Source: Thermomonas sp. (GTDB taxonomy: Bacteria > Pseudomonadota > Gammaproteobacteria > Xanthomonadales > Xanthomonadaceae). Taken from it: a stretch of DNA of 8,093 nt. Below are positions 1-7,139 of this stretch, piece by piece. The notes under the pieces were generated by a model. The model ran no database searches, was not told where the DNA came from, and worked only from the letters and a program-made list of their open reading frames with translations. Position 1 is the first letter of the stretch, and each line of letters starts with the position of its first letter. The DNA lies in contig JANJSW010000203.1 of NCBI GenBank assembly GCA_024711415.1, positions 1 through 8,093 on the forward strand. Reading direction: 5' to 3'. The position numbers were made by a program, and so were the translations under genes.

Positions 1-571
1 CAGCGGTCGCCGCGACGGCTTCCGGCATTGCCGCCGCCACCGGCATCGGTGCAGGCGCAGGCCGGGCGGCGGGCGCAGCCGCGGCCGGCGCGGACTGCGC
101 GCCCTGCACGGCCAGCGCGCCGCCCCCCGCCTGGGCATTGCCGCGACCGATGAAATGCACCTGCACCACCTGTCCGGGGTCGTCGTCCTGCCGCGCCAGT
201 TCCGCCAGATGCAGGTACATCAGCCAGAGCAACATCGCCGCCAGCAGCAGGTGCAGCAGGATGTCGGCCGCGCCCACGCCGATCCGCAGCGTGCGCTCGT
301 CGCGCGGATCGTGCGGCCGCGCCAGTCGCTGCAGGTGGAAAAACGGCACTCCCAGTTTGGCGGCATGGCCCTGCGCCGCGTAGCTCAGGCGCTGCGCCAG
401 CGGCGCCACCCAGGCTTCGATCTGCGCGCGCGCCGCGCCGGCATCGGCCTGTGGTTGCGCATCGAGCCAGCGCTGCCAGCCGGCGGGCATTTCCCCGGGA
501 GTGTCGGCATGTCCCCGCTTGAGCAGGCGCCGTTGTTGAAGCGCGGCGATCAGGTCCTGTGCCGTCGTCAC
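1..571 (-). CDS. TonB-like single-pass membrane protein, 5' part (runs off left edge)
   Basis: A continuous minus-strand frame begins at a GTG (569-571) and runs through the left edge, so only the first 190 residues are visible. Residues 1-95 are hydrophilic and charged (cytoplasmic). Residues about 97-122 form one strongly hydrophobic helix (ending LLWLMYLHL). After it come VVQVHFIGRG (residues 135-144) and a Gly, then Ala/Pro-rich stretch. This is the layout of TonB-like energy-transducing or envelope-spanning proteins, though the usual TonB C-terminal domain would lie outside the window. Similar proteins in Xanthomonadaceae are, from memory, often named 'transmembrane repetitive protein'. 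The only possible start codon between the in-frame nfuA stop (587-589) and the ORF is this GTG. A later ATG (residue 28) is less likely because it would cut into a charged N-terminal segment. The 15-base gap suggests cotranscription with nfuA. The function is unknown; the membrane topology is the secure part. Confidence 0.72.
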   Translation of the reverse strand, partial: MTTAQDLIAALQQRRLLKRGHADTPGEMPAGWQRWLDAQPQADAGAARAQIEAWVAPLAQRLSYAAQGHAAKLGVPFFHLQRLARPHDPRDERTLRIGVGAADILLHLLLAAMLLWLMYLHLAELARQDDDPGQVVQVHFIGRGNAQAGGGALAVQGAQSAPAAAAPAARPAPAPMPVAAAMPEAVAATA

Positions 572-586
572 GCGCGCCGGTGTCCG

Positions 587-1171
587 TCAGTTCGACATGT
601 ACGGCGCGCTGCCGCTGGCGTGGTCGGTGACGTCGCGCACGCCGGTCACGCCCGGCACCTTGTCCAGCAAGGTCTTTTCGACGCCCTGCTTCAGGGTGAT
701 GTCGACCATGCTGCAGCCGTGGCAGCCGCCACCGAAATTGAGTACCACGATGCCATCGGCGGTGATTTCGGTGAGGGTGACGTGGCCCTTGTGCATGGCC
801 AGCTGCGGGTTGATGTCGTTCTCGATCACCCAGCGCACGCGCTCCACCAGCGAAGCCGATTCGCCCGGCGCCACGCCCTTGATCCGCGGCGCGCGGATCT
901 GCAGCTGGCCGCCGGTGGCCATCGTCGCGTAGTCGATTTCGGCGCCGTCGAGGAACGGCACGCTGGGCGCGTCCAGCCACAGGGTGAAGCCTTCGCAATC
1001 GATCGCCCACTCGTCGCCGGCAAGCTCGTCCGGCTCGGCGAATTCCAGGCGCACGTCGGCACGCGCGGTGCCGGGGTGCTGGGCCGACAGGCGCACGCCG
1101 AGGCCGGGAATCGCCTCGCGCTCGATCAGCTTGCGGAAATGGGTCTGCGCGGCTTCGGAAATCTGGATCAT
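587..1171 (-). CDS. nfuA: NfuA, Fe-S cluster carrier protein
   Basis: A 194-residue protein, close to the 191 residues of E. coli NfuA. Residues 1 to about 98 form an A-type (IscA/ErpA-like) domain that lacks the cluster-binding cysteines of true A-type carriers; its only Cys is C59. This is the usual degenerate form in NfuA, where the domain helps recognise apo-protein clients. The C-terminal Nfu domain (about 105-194) has the CxxC motif GGGCHGC with C150 and C153, matching C149/C152 of the E. coli protein. Two monomers share one [4Fe-4S] cluster through these cysteines and pass it to targets such as lipoyl synthase and aconitase; the protein is cytoplasmic. It starts at ATG 1171-1169 with no clear Shine-Dalgarno sequence, and a TAGAAT box lies 6 bases upstream. 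It is divergent from the phhB-like gene (80-base gap) and is followed after 15 bases by the TonB-like gene. Identity is very secure. Confidence 0.96.
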   Translation of the reverse strand: MIQISEAAQTHFRKLIEREAIPGLGVRLSAQHPGTARADVRLEFAEPDELAGDEWAIDCEGFTLWLDAPSVPFLDGAEIDYATMATGGQLQIRAPRIKGVAPGESASLVERVRWVIENDINPQLAMHKGHVTLTEITADGIVVLNFGGGCHGCSMVDITLKQGVEKTLLDKVPGVTGVRDVTDHASGSAPYMSN

Positions 1172-1177
1172 CCGGCT

Positions 1178-1183
1178 ATTCTA
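1178..1183 (-). promoter_or_regulatory. Candidate -10 box for nfuA (possible leaderless mRNA)
   Basis: On the minus strand the hexamer TAGAAT (5 of 6 matches to TATAAT) is separated from the nfuA ATG by only 6 bases (AGCCGG). Standard -10 to +1 spacing would put the transcript start at the A of the ATG. There is no convincing -35 at 16-18 bases and no TGn extension, so this is a weak inference from position and sequence only. Confidence 0.35.
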
Positions 1184-1239
1184 GCGGCGCGGCGTTGCAG
1201 CTGCGTATCACCCGCACCCCCTTGATTCAGCCCGCGCAC

Positions 1240-1243
1240 GGAG
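1240..1243 (+). promoter_or_regulatory. Shine-Dalgarno of the phhB-like gene
   Basis: GGAG lies 8 bases before ATG 1252. It decides the start: the frame can be extended back only to a TTG at 1195, which has no such site and would add residues not typical of the family. Confidence 0.75.
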
Positions 1244-1251
1244 AGCACACC

Positions 1252-1590
1252 ATGGCCGATCTCATCCCCCTCGCCCAGGCCCGATGCATCACCCGCCGCG
1301 GCCACGAGCATCGGCTCGGCGAAGCCCGCATCCGCGAGCTGCTGCCGCAGCTGCAGGGCTGGGAGCTGCTGGAAAACGGCCATGTGCTCGGCAAGACGTT
1401 CACCTTCCCCGACTACTACCGGACCATGTCGTTCGTGAACGCGCTGGCCCACGTCGCCAACGCCGAGAACCACCACCCGGACCTGTCGGTGCACTACGAC
1501 CGCTGCGTGGTGCATTTCTCCACCCACGACGTCGGCGGGCTGAGCGAGAACGATTTCATCTGCGCGGCGAAGGCGGATCTGCTGGCGTGA
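1252..1590 (+). CDS. phhB: 4a-hydroxytetrahydrobiopterin dehydratase (pterin-4a-carbinolamine dehydratase)
   Basis: A 112-residue protein, the normal size for this single-domain family. It dehydrates 4a-hydroxy-tetrahydropterin after aromatic amino acid hydroxylation, so the cofactor can be recycled; in bacteria it usually supports phenylalanine hydroxylase (PhhA). The family signature is present: ENHHPD with H74, H75 and P76, then the Y82 region, then STHD with H92, and the SENDF segment near residues 98-102. The three histidines are the known catalytic set. The ATG at 1252 has a GGAG site 8 bases upstream. No hydroxylase gene lies in the window, so the partner is unlinked or absent. The last bases overlap the next gene's GTG (GTGA at 1587-1590), which suggests translational coupling. 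The enzyme family is secure; the symbol is by homology to phhB of pseudomonads. Confidence 0.92.
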   Translation: MADLIPLAQARCITRRGHEHRLGEARIRELLPQLQGWELLENGHVLGKTFTFPDYYRTMSFVNALAHVANAENHHPDLSVHYDRCVVHFSTHDVGGLSENDFICAAKADLLA

Positions 1591-2543
1591 ATACGCTGCG
1601 CCCCTTTCTCGCCCTGCTCCTGCTGCCGCTTTCCGCGCTTGCGCTAGAGCAGCGGCCGGCCATTTCCCCGCAGGCGCTGAACGCGCAGGCGATGGCTGCC
1701 TACGAAAGCAAGGATTTCGCCACCTGCGCCCGGCTGCTGGGCCAACTGGTCGACGATCCCGCGCTGAAGCCCGGCGCAACGCTGGTCTACAACGCCGCCT
1801 GCTGCCAGTCGCTGGCCGGCAACCCCGCCGCAGCGCTGGCGCTGCTGGATCGGGCCTCGGCCATCGACACGATTTCAGTGGCGGATATCGAGGCCGACGC
1901 GGACCTTGCGGCCGCGCGCACCCTGCCGGGATGGCCAGCGCTGCGGGAAACCCTGCTCCAGCGTGAAGACGCGCGGCTGGCCGGTCTCGACCGCGAACTG
2001 CGCAAAGAACTGCTGGCGCGACGGGTGCTGGACCAGGACATCCGCAAGCGCGCCACTGCAGCCGGCAACCCGCCTCCGAAGGCGCTGATGGAAGAGTGGG
2101 AGCGCATCGACCACGACAACACCGAGTGGATGAAGACCGTGCTGGCCCGCCACGGCTGGCCCGGCAAGAGTCTGGTCGGCAAGGACGGCGCCAGCGCCGC
2201 ATGGCTGTTCGTCCAGCACGCGGACATGGACAGGCCCTTCCAGAAGGAGGCCATCAAGCTGCTGGAAGCCGCGGTGGCCAAGGGCGAGGCGGAAGGCAGG
2301 GATCTGGCCTACCTGACCGACCGCATCCTGGCCGGTGAAGGCAAGCCGCAGCGCTACGGCACCCAGTACCACGAGGTCGACGGCAAGCTGGTGCCGCAGC
2401 CGATCGAGGACGCCGAACATGTGGATTCGCGTCGCGCCGCGGTCGGACTGTCGACGCTGGCCGAGTACGACCGGATCATGCAGGCCAACTATCGGCCGAC
2501 ACCCGCACAGGCCGGCACGGCCGCCCCCGCCAAACCGGACTAA
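1587..2543 (+). CDS. Secreted TPR-like / DUF6624 protein
   Basis: A GTG start inside the end of the phhB-like gene (GTGA overlap) gives 318 residues. It opens with a classic signal peptide: a short basic N-terminus, a Leu-rich core at residues 7-18, and a likely cut after A-L-A at residue 19. The mature protein is therefore probably periplasmic. Residues about 33-92 look like a tetratricopeptide-type helical pair ([15 protein letters not shown], then [23 protein letters not shown]), including an adjacent Cys pair C72-C73 and C47. Residues about 130-300 match my recollection of DUF6624: [21 protein letters not shown] (190-198), [10 protein letters not shown] (206-215), AYLTDRI (241-247) and KPQRYGTQ (253-260). 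The conserved His, Asp and YGTQ motifs could form a binding or active site, but no function is established that I know of. It converges on rluC with a 4-base overlap at the stop codons. Gene call strong; biochemical role unknown. Confidence 0.88.
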   Translation: MNTLRPFLALLLLPLSALALEQRPAISPQALNAQAMAAYESKDFATCARLLGQLVDDPALKPGATLVYNAACCQSLAGNPAAALALLDRASAIDTISVADIEADADLAAARTLPGWPALRETLLQREDARLAGLDRELRKELLARRVLDQDIRKRATAAGNPPPKALMEEWERIDHDNTEWMKTVLARHGWPGKSLVGKDGASAAWLFVQHADMDRPFQKEAIKLLEAAVAKGEAEGRDLAYLTDRILAGEGKPQRYGTQYHEVDGKLVPQPIEDAEHVDSRRAAVGLSTLAEYDRIMQANYRPTPAQAGTAAPAKPD

Positions 2544-3505
2544 CCCAGCCGGTCCAGCACTTCGATCAGCTCCGGCACCAGCGGCGCGTTGAGCGAATAC
2601 GACGCCTTGCCGCCGTCGAGGGCGAATTCCAGGGTGGAGGCGTGCAGGAACAGTCGCTTCAGCCCGACCTGCTCGCGCAAGCGCTTGTTGGCGGCCTCGT
2701 CGCCATATTTGTCGTCGCCCGCCACCGGATGGCCGATGTGCTGGGCGTGGACGCGGATCTGGTGGGTGCGGCCGGTCTCGATGCGGATTTCGCAATAACT
2801 CTGCCCGCCGCGCCGCTCCAGCACCCGGAAATGGCTCATCGACGGCTTGCCGGCGGGATTGACCTGGACATGCCGCTCGCCGCCTTGGCGCAGGCCGACG
2901 TGCAGCGGCGCATCCACGCTCATGGTGCCGTCGGGCATGCGCCCCAGCAACAGCGCCAGATAGCGCTTTTCGATGCCTGATCCGTGATCTTCCCGTAACA
3001 ATCGCTGCAATTCCGACAACGCGGAGCGCTTCTTGGACAGCACCAGCAGGCCCGAGGTGTCGCGGTCCAGCCGGTGGACGAGCTCCAGCGTGTCGCGCGG
3101 GCGCAGGGCGCGCATCGCCTCGATCACGCCGAAGGAAATGCCGCTGCCGCCGTGGCTGGCGATGCCCGAAGGCTTGTTGATCGCCAGCAGGCGGGCGTCC
3201 TCGAACACGATCGACGCCTCAAGCGCCGCCAGCAGACCTTTCGGCGGCGAACGTCCGGCATCCTGCTGCGTTTCGAGTCGAACAGGCGGGATCCTGACCT
3301 CATCTCCCGCCTCGAGCTTGCGCTCCGCCTTGGCCCGGCCGCCGTTGATCCGCACCTGCCCGCTGCGCACCAGTTTGTAGACCAGGCTGCGCGGGGCGCC
3401 CTTGAGCTGGCCCAGCAGGAAGTTGTCCAGCCGCTGCCCGGCACGATCGTCGGGAACGCGGACGGTACGCGCGCCGCCGCTGGAAGGGGTGTCCGGCTGT
3501 GTCAT
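2540..3505 (-). CDS. rluC: RluC, 23S rRNA pseudouridine synthase (955/2504/2580)
   Basis: A 321-residue protein, very close to E. coli RluC (319). Residues about 22-80 form the S4 RNA-binding domain (RLDNFL, then LVYKLVRSGQVRINGGRAK). The RluA-family catalytic domain follows, with HRLDRDTSGLLVLSKK at 144-159. D147 is the invariant catalytic Asp. The further family motifs GRTHQIRVHAQHIGHPVAGD (245-264) and RLFLHA (284-289) are present. The enzyme isomerises three uridines of 23S rRNA, including some near the peptidyl-transferase centre. The start chosen is ATG 3505-3503 (MTQPDTPSS). The frame stays open for 82 more codons upstream, but that extension is low-quality sequence lying in the rne leader. 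The divergent rluC/rne pair is conserved in gammaproteobacteria, which supports RluC over other RluA-family paralogues. No clear Shine-Dalgarno site or promoter was seen for it; its promoter must lie inside the rne leader region. Confidence 0.94.
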   Translation of the reverse strand: MTQPDTPSSGGARTVRVPDDRAGQRLDNFLLGQLKGAPRSLVYKLVRSGQVRINGGRAKAERKLEAGDEVRIPPVRLETQQDAGRSPPKGLLAALEASIVFEDARLLAINKPSGIASHGGSGISFGVIEAMRALRPRDTLELVHRLDRDTSGLLVLSKKRSALSELQRLLREDHGSGIEKRYLALLLGRMPDGTMSVDAPLHVGLRQGGERHVQVNPAGKPSMSHFRVLERRGGQSYCEIRIETGRTHQIRVHAQHIGHPVAGDDKYGDEAANKRLREQVGLKRLFLHASTLEFALDGGKASYSLNAPLVPELIEVLDRLG

Positions 3506-3526
3506 TGGAGGCTGATCTGCTACACT
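3499..3526 (+). promoter_or_regulatory. Candidate extended -10 promoter of rne, overlapping the rluC start codon
   Basis: GTGTCA (3499-3504; 4 of 6 to TTGACA), a 16-base spacer, and TGCTACACT (3518-3526), which is an extended -10 (TGn followed by TACACT, 4 of 6 to TATAAT). A start near 3533 would give an rne leader of about 425 bases. E. coli rne also has a long leader (about 360 bases). The -35 element overlaps the rluC ATG (3503-3505), so polymerase on this promoter would sit over the start of rluC. Inferred from sequence only. Confidence 0.5.
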
Positions 3527-3814
3527 CGGGGGGCGATGCAAGGGTTTGATTTCGCAGGAAGTGTCGGGCGGATTTCCGCCCATCCGGCCGAAAGCCGGCC
3601 TGCCTGGCGAGCCCCGCCGCAGTGACGTTGCCACCGCCCTCGGGGCGGACATGTTAACGGCTGCGCGGCAAACCCGCCCATCGCCGGCCCCCGCCGTGAC
3701 TCTGCCCGTTGAACAACGCCCCGTGCGACGCGCCCATTCCCCCAAAGGCATGCGGTGGCGGTCGCCGGCCCAGCAAGCCCATTACAAGGAAAAAGCGCTC
3801 CCGCGGTTCGCCGT

Positions 3815-3827
3815 GGTGTGGCAGCGC
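3815..3827 (+). repeat. 13-base direct repeat in rne leader, copy 1
   Basis: GGTGTGGCAGCGC occurs here and again, identically, at 3931-3943, 116 bases downstream and directly before the rne ribosome binding site. Its purpose is unknown; both copies are in the proposed leader RNA. Confidence 0.7.
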
Positions 3828-3930
3828 TGGAAAACTCGAAAGCGGCACGGCCAGCGCCCCGCGCGGCCGCGCGCTCGGTGGTATCCAGAAGCGAAACGCC
3901 CCATGGCGTTCCGCGCGGCACCCGTTACAG

Positions 3931-3943
3931 GGTGTGGCAGCGC
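3931..3943 (+). repeat. 13-base direct repeat in rne leader, copy 2
   Basis: Second exact copy of GGTGTGGCAGCGC. It partly overlaps the right arm of the CACCC/GGGTG hairpin (3919-3934) and ends 2 bases before the AAGGA of rne. Confidence 0.7.
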
Positions 3944-3945
3944 AC

Positions 3946-3950
3946 AAGGA
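3946..3950 (+). promoter_or_regulatory. Shine-Dalgarno of rne
   Basis: AAGGA, 7 bases before ATG 3958. It decides the start of rne: the frame stays open upstream to 3709, but only this start gives the conserved [11 protein letters not shown]-terminus of RNase E. Confidence 0.85.
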
Positions 3951-3957
3951 ACGCACA

Positions 3958-6900
3958 ATGAAGCGAATGCTCATCAACGCCACGCAGGCGGAAGAACTGC
4001 GGGTTGCCATCGTCGACGGACAGAACCTGTACGACATCGACATCGAACAGCCGTCCCGCGACAACAAGAAGTCCAACATCTACAAGGGCCGGATCACCCG
4101 GCTCGAGCCCTCCCTCGAAGCGGCCTTCGTCGAATACGGCGCCGACCGCCATGGCTTCCTGCCGCTGAAGGAAATCTCCCGCGACTACTTCCAGGCGGGC
4201 GTGGATCACAACAAGGCCGGCATCAAGGAGCTCCTGCGCGAAGGCCAGGAAGTCGTGGTGCAGGTGGACAAGGAAGAGCGTGGCAACAAGGGCGCGGCCC
4301 TGACCACGTTCATCTCGCTGGCCGGCCGCTACATGGTGCTGATGCCGAATTCGCCGACCGCTGGCGGCGTCTCGCGCCGGATCGAGGGCGACGACCGCGC
4401 CGAGCTGAAGCGCGCGATGGACGCACTGAACATCCCCGACGACATGGGCGTGATCATCCGCACCGCCGGCGTGGGCCGCGACGCGGAAGAACTGCAGTGG
4501 GACCTGGACTACCTGCTGAGCATCTGGCGCGCGATCGCCGAGGCCGCGCTGAGCAAACCGGCGCCGTTCCTGATCTACCAGGAGTCGCGCCTGATCGTGC
4601 GCGCCCTGCGTGATTACATGCGCAGCGACATCGGCGAGATCCTGGTCGACACCCCGGAGATGTACGCGGAGGCGCTGGAGTTCGTCGAACAGGTGATGCC
4701 GCACAACAAGCGCAAGCTCAAGCACTACACCGACGACGTGCCGCTGTTCAACCGCTTCCAGATCGAATCGCAGATCGAGAACGCCTACGAGCGCACCATC
4801 CGCCTGCCCTCCGGCGGCGCGCTGGTGATCGACCAGACCGAGGCGCTGACCGCGATCGACGTCAACTCGGCGCGCGCCACCAAGGGCGGCGACATCGAGG
4901 AAACCGCGTTCAACACCAACCTGGAGGCGGCCGAGGAAGTGGCGCGCCAGCTGCGCCTGCGCGACCTCGGCGGCCTGGTGGTGATCGACTTCATCGACAT
5001 GTCGTCCAACAAGCACCAGCGCGACGTGGAGAACAAGCTGCAGAACGCGCTGAAGTACGACCGCGCGCGCGTGCAGATCGGCCGCATCAGCCGTTTCGGC
5101 CTGCTGGAGATGAGCCGCCAGCGCCTGCGCCCCAGCCTGGGCGAGGCCAGCCAGATCGTCTGCCCGCGCTGCGAAGGCCACGGCCGCATGCGCAGCGTCG
5201 AGTCGCTGTCGCTGTCCATCATCCGCGTCGCCGAAGAGCACGCGATGAAGGACAACACCGGCCAGGTGCTGGTGCAGGCGCCGGTGGAGATCGCCAACTT
5301 CCTGCTCAACGAGAAGCGCAACGCGCTGCGCGAGATCGAGCGCCGCCATGACGCGCCGATCGTGATCGTGGCCGACGAGCAGCTGCATACCCCGCACTAC
5401 GAAGTGACGCGAATCCGCGACAACGAGATGGGCGAGGAAACCGGCCGGCCCAGCTACCAGCGCGGCACCCCGCGCAAGCTGAACACCATCGCGCTGACCA
5501 AGGGCCAGCTGAACATCCCGCCGCCGGCCGTCACCAAGGTCAGCCCCGCCCAGCCGGCGCCGCTGCGCGAACCCAAGCCGATGCCGGCCGACCCGCAGCA
5601 GGCGCCCGCGCCGGCCTTCGCGCAAGCGGCGAAGCCGGCCCCGGCCGCACCCGCCAGCGGCGGCGTGATCGGCTGGCTGCGCGGCCTGTTCGGCGCGGCG
5701 CCCAGCGCGCCCGCCCCGGCGCCGGCGCGCAGCGAAGGCAACGGCCGCCGCGACGAGCGCGGCAATCGCCGCAATGAGCGTGACGGCCGCGGCAACCGCG
5801 ATGCCCGTCGCGACGACAACCGCCAGCGCGACAACCGCGACAACCGCGGCGAAGGCCAGAAGAAGCAGAAGCAGCCGCAACCGCAGCAAAAGCAGGACAA
5901 GCAGCAGCAACAGCCGAAGCAGGAACGCCAGCCGCAGCAGCCGAAGGCGCAGGAAAAGCAGCAGCCGCAGCAGAAGCAGCCGCGCCCGCCCCGTCAGGAG
6001 CGTCCGGCCAACGAGGCCGCGCAACCGGCGGAAGTCGCCGCCGCTGCGGTGGCCGCCGCTGCCGGGCTCGCGGAGAGCACCACGGCTGCGGTGATCCAGC
6101 AGCCGGCCGCACCGGTGCCGTCGACCGCGCCTGTGGAGCTGGAGTCGACCGTCGACACCGCCCGGCTGGAAGCGTCCAGCGACGGCGCGCCCGCCGCTGG
6201 CGACGACGCCAACACGGGAGAGGGCGGCGGCAAGCGCCGTCGCGGCCGTCGCGGCGGTCGCCGCCGCCGGCGCGGCAACGGCGACGCCGCCGGCGGTGCC
6301 GACGAGGCGACGCTGGACCATGACGAAGCGCTGGACGAAGTGGTGGGTGCCGACACCAACCAGCCGGAATTCGATTTCGACGACATCGAAGCCCCGGCCC
6401 CGGTGACCGCAGCGCCACAGGCCGACACCACCGCGCCGATCACCCGCGAACGTCCGGCTGCGAAGGTGGAAACCGCCGCTCCGGCCGCCGCCGCGGTCGC
6501 CGCGATCAGCTCGACTGCCGCTGCCGACGTGGCACCGATGGCCGCGGAGACCACAACGCCGGCCGTGCAGGCGGCTGGCGTGACCAAGGCTGAAAGTGAA
6601 GTGCTGCCCCCGGCGGATGCCGTGACCGCAACCGCTTCGGTTGATGTCGAGCTCGAAGCCGAGCGTGCGGAAGAAGCAGCCGACGCGCTGGCGACATCCG
6701 CAACGGCGCCTGCCGCAGTTTCGCAGGCGGCGGGCACCGGCCCGGCAGAACCGGCCGTTGCGCAGGCCGGCATCACTGCCGAGCCGGACGCTGGCGCGGA
6801 AGCGGCAGCCGCCGCAGTGGAGCCGGTGGTGCCTGCCATGGAACCGGCCGTCGAGCCGGTCGCGGCCGCGGTCCCGGCACCCGCCCCGGTTTCGATCCCG

Positions 6901-7032
6901 GCTCCCGACGCCCCCACCCGCGGGCTGTTCGAATCGCTGCCGGAGCTGGAACCGGGCGCACCGGAAGCGCAGGTTGCCGCTGCGGAAGCCGCGGGAAAAG
7001 AAGACGCCGACGAGCCGCACCGCAACGCCTGA
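3958..7032 (+). CDS. rne: RNase E, essential endoribonuclease and degradosome scaffold
   Basis: A 1024-residue protein (E. coli: 1061). It cleaves single-stranded AU-rich RNA, driving mRNA turnover and rRNA/tRNA maturation, and acts at the inner membrane. The catalytic half (1 to about 510) is intact: the S1 domain (about 35-120) keeps F57 and F67; the 5'-monophosphate sensor R168/T169 lies in IIRTAGVG; the metal-binding catalytic Asp residues are D301 ([13 protein letters not shown]) and D344 (VVIDFIDM); and the Zn-link CPRCEGHG has C402 and C405. All match E. coli positions within two residues. The C-terminal half is disordered. It contains a probable membrane-binding amphipathic segment, [11 protein letters not shown] (569-579); an Arg/Asp/Asn-rich RNA-binding stretch (about 591-632); a Gln/Lys-rich stretch (634-680); a [14 protein letters not shown] block (759-772); an acidic FDFDDIE patch (805-811); and a long Ala/Pro/Glu tail. 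Divergent from rluC; a strong terminator follows. Confidence 0.97.
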   Translation: MKRMLINATQAEELRVAIVDGQNLYDIDIEQPSRDNKKSNIYKGRITRLEPSLEAAFVEYGADRHGFLPLKEISRDYFQAGVDHNKAGIKELLREGQEVVVQVDKEERGNKGAALTTFISLAGRYMVLMPNSPTAGGVSRRIEGDDRAELKRAMDALNIPDDMGVIIRTAGVGRDAEELQWDLDYLLSIWRAIAEAALSKPAPFLIYQESRLIVRALRDYMRSDIGEILVDTPEMYAEALEFVEQVMPHNKRKLKHYTDDVPLFNRFQIESQIENAYERTIRLPSGGALVIDQTEALTAIDVNSARATKGGDIEETAFNTNLEAAEEVARQLRLRDLGGLVVIDFIDMSSNKHQRDVENKLQNALKYDRARVQIGRISRFGLLEMSRQRLRPSLGEASQIVCPRCEGHGRMRSVESLSLSIIRVAEEHAMKDNTGQVLVQAPVEIANFLLNEKRNALREIERRHDAPIVIVADEQLHTPHYEVTRIRDNEMGEETGRPSYQRGTPRKLNTIALTKGQLNIPPPAVTKVSPAQPAPLREPKPMPADPQQAPAPAFAQAAKPAPAAPASGGVIGWLRGLFGAAPSAPAPAPARSEGNGRRDERGNRRNERDGRGNRDARRDDNRQRDNRDNRGEGQKKQKQPQPQQKQDKQQQQPKQERQPQQPKAQEKQQPQQKQPRPPRQERPANEAAQPAEVAAAAVAAAAGLAESTTAAVIQQPAAPVPSTAPVELESTVDTARLEASSDGAPAAGDDANTGEGGGKRRRGRRGGRRRRRGNGDAAGGADEATLDHDEALDEVVGADTNQPEFDFDDIEAPAPVTAAPQADTTAPITRERPAAKVETAAPAAAAVAAISSTAAADVAPMAAETTTPAVQAAGVTKAESEVLPPADAVTATASVDVELEAERAEEAADALATSATAPAAVSQAAGTGPAEPAVAQAGITAEPDAGAEAAAAAVEPVVPAMEPAVEPVAAAVPAPAPVSIPAPDAPTRGLFESLPELEPGAPEAQVAAAEAAGKEDADEPHRNA
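5857..5990 (+). repeat. CAG/AAG/CCG-rich low-complexity tract within rne
   Basis: Inside rne, codons for Gln, Lys and Pro alternate almost without interruption (residues about 634-678), mostly CAG, CAA, AAG and CCG. It encodes a polar, unstructured linker in the scaffold half. Such near-repeats could vary in length between strains through slippage, though that cannot be seen from one sequence. Confidence 0.7.
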
Positions 7033-7055
7033 CACAGAGCGGCAGGCTGCAAGAC

Positions 7056-7088
7056 CGATGGCGCCGGGAAACCGGCGCCATCGCTTTT
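7056..7088 (+). terminator. Rho-independent terminator of rne
   Basis: A perfect 12-base stem, CGATGGCGCCGG (7056-7067) with CCGGCGCCATCG (7072-7083), closed by a GAAA tetraloop, then C and TTTT (7085-7088). It starts 23 bases after the rne stop. On the minus strand the hairpin is not followed by a T-run, so it should mainly stop rightward transcription. Confidence 0.92.
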
Positions 7089-7139
7089 GGGGGATTGGAA
7101 TCGAGCGGCGCCGCGGCGCTGCCCGTCAGCAGCCCCGGC

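Larger units (their letters stand above)
3533..3957 (+). promoter_or_regulatory. Long structured 5' leader of rne
   Basis: No convincing protein gene occupies this stretch. It holds several strong plus-strand hairpins: GGGCGG/CCGCCC with an ATTT loop (3566-3581); CCGGC/GCCGG (3584-3598); CCGCCC/GGGCGG with a TCG loop (3634-3648); AACGCC/GGCGTT with a CCAT loop (3895-3910); and CACCC/GGGTG (3919-3934), just before the ribosome binding site. None is followed by a T-run, so none looks like a terminator. In enterobacteria the rne leader folds into hairpins that RNase E senses to limit its own mRNA. An equivalent role here is inference from position, length and structure; I do not recognise the enterobacterial rne5 sequence itself. 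Confidence 0.6.

Noticed and set aside
155..1225. A 356-codon open frame on the plus strand
   Set aside because: It runs opposite nfuA and the TonB-like gene, both of which have clear protein signatures; no domain or ribosome binding site is visible.
1284..1586. An N-terminal extension of the DUF6624 gene to an upstream start at 1284
   Set aside because: It would translate the phhB-like gene in the wrong frame and place the clear signal peptide in mid-protein. The GTG at 1587 is the sensible start.
3506..3751. An 82-codon N-terminal extension of rluC
   Set aside because: It would run through the rne promoter and leader, and the residues do not resemble any RluC. The ATG at 3505 gives the usual length.
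3861..3872. Perfect 12-base palindrome GCGCGGCCGCGC in the rne leader
   Set aside because: It is built only from GC dinucleotides in a very GC-rich stretch, so it is likely by chance. I found no second copy that would suggest an operator.
3755..3961. A 68-codon frame (GTG start) whose TGA overlaps the rne ATG as ATGA
   Set aside because: The overlap follows automatically because rne's second codon begins with A. The composition is that of untranslated leader, there is no clear ribosome binding site, and open frames of this length are expected by chance at this GC content. A translated upstream ORF is possible but unsupported.
3925..7035. A 1036-codon open frame on the minus strand opposite rne
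   Set aside because: It is the antisense shadow of rne caused by high GC at third codon positions. Its translation is low-complexity (His, Leu, Arg, Ala, Val) with no recognisable domain, and rne is beyond doubt on the other strand.
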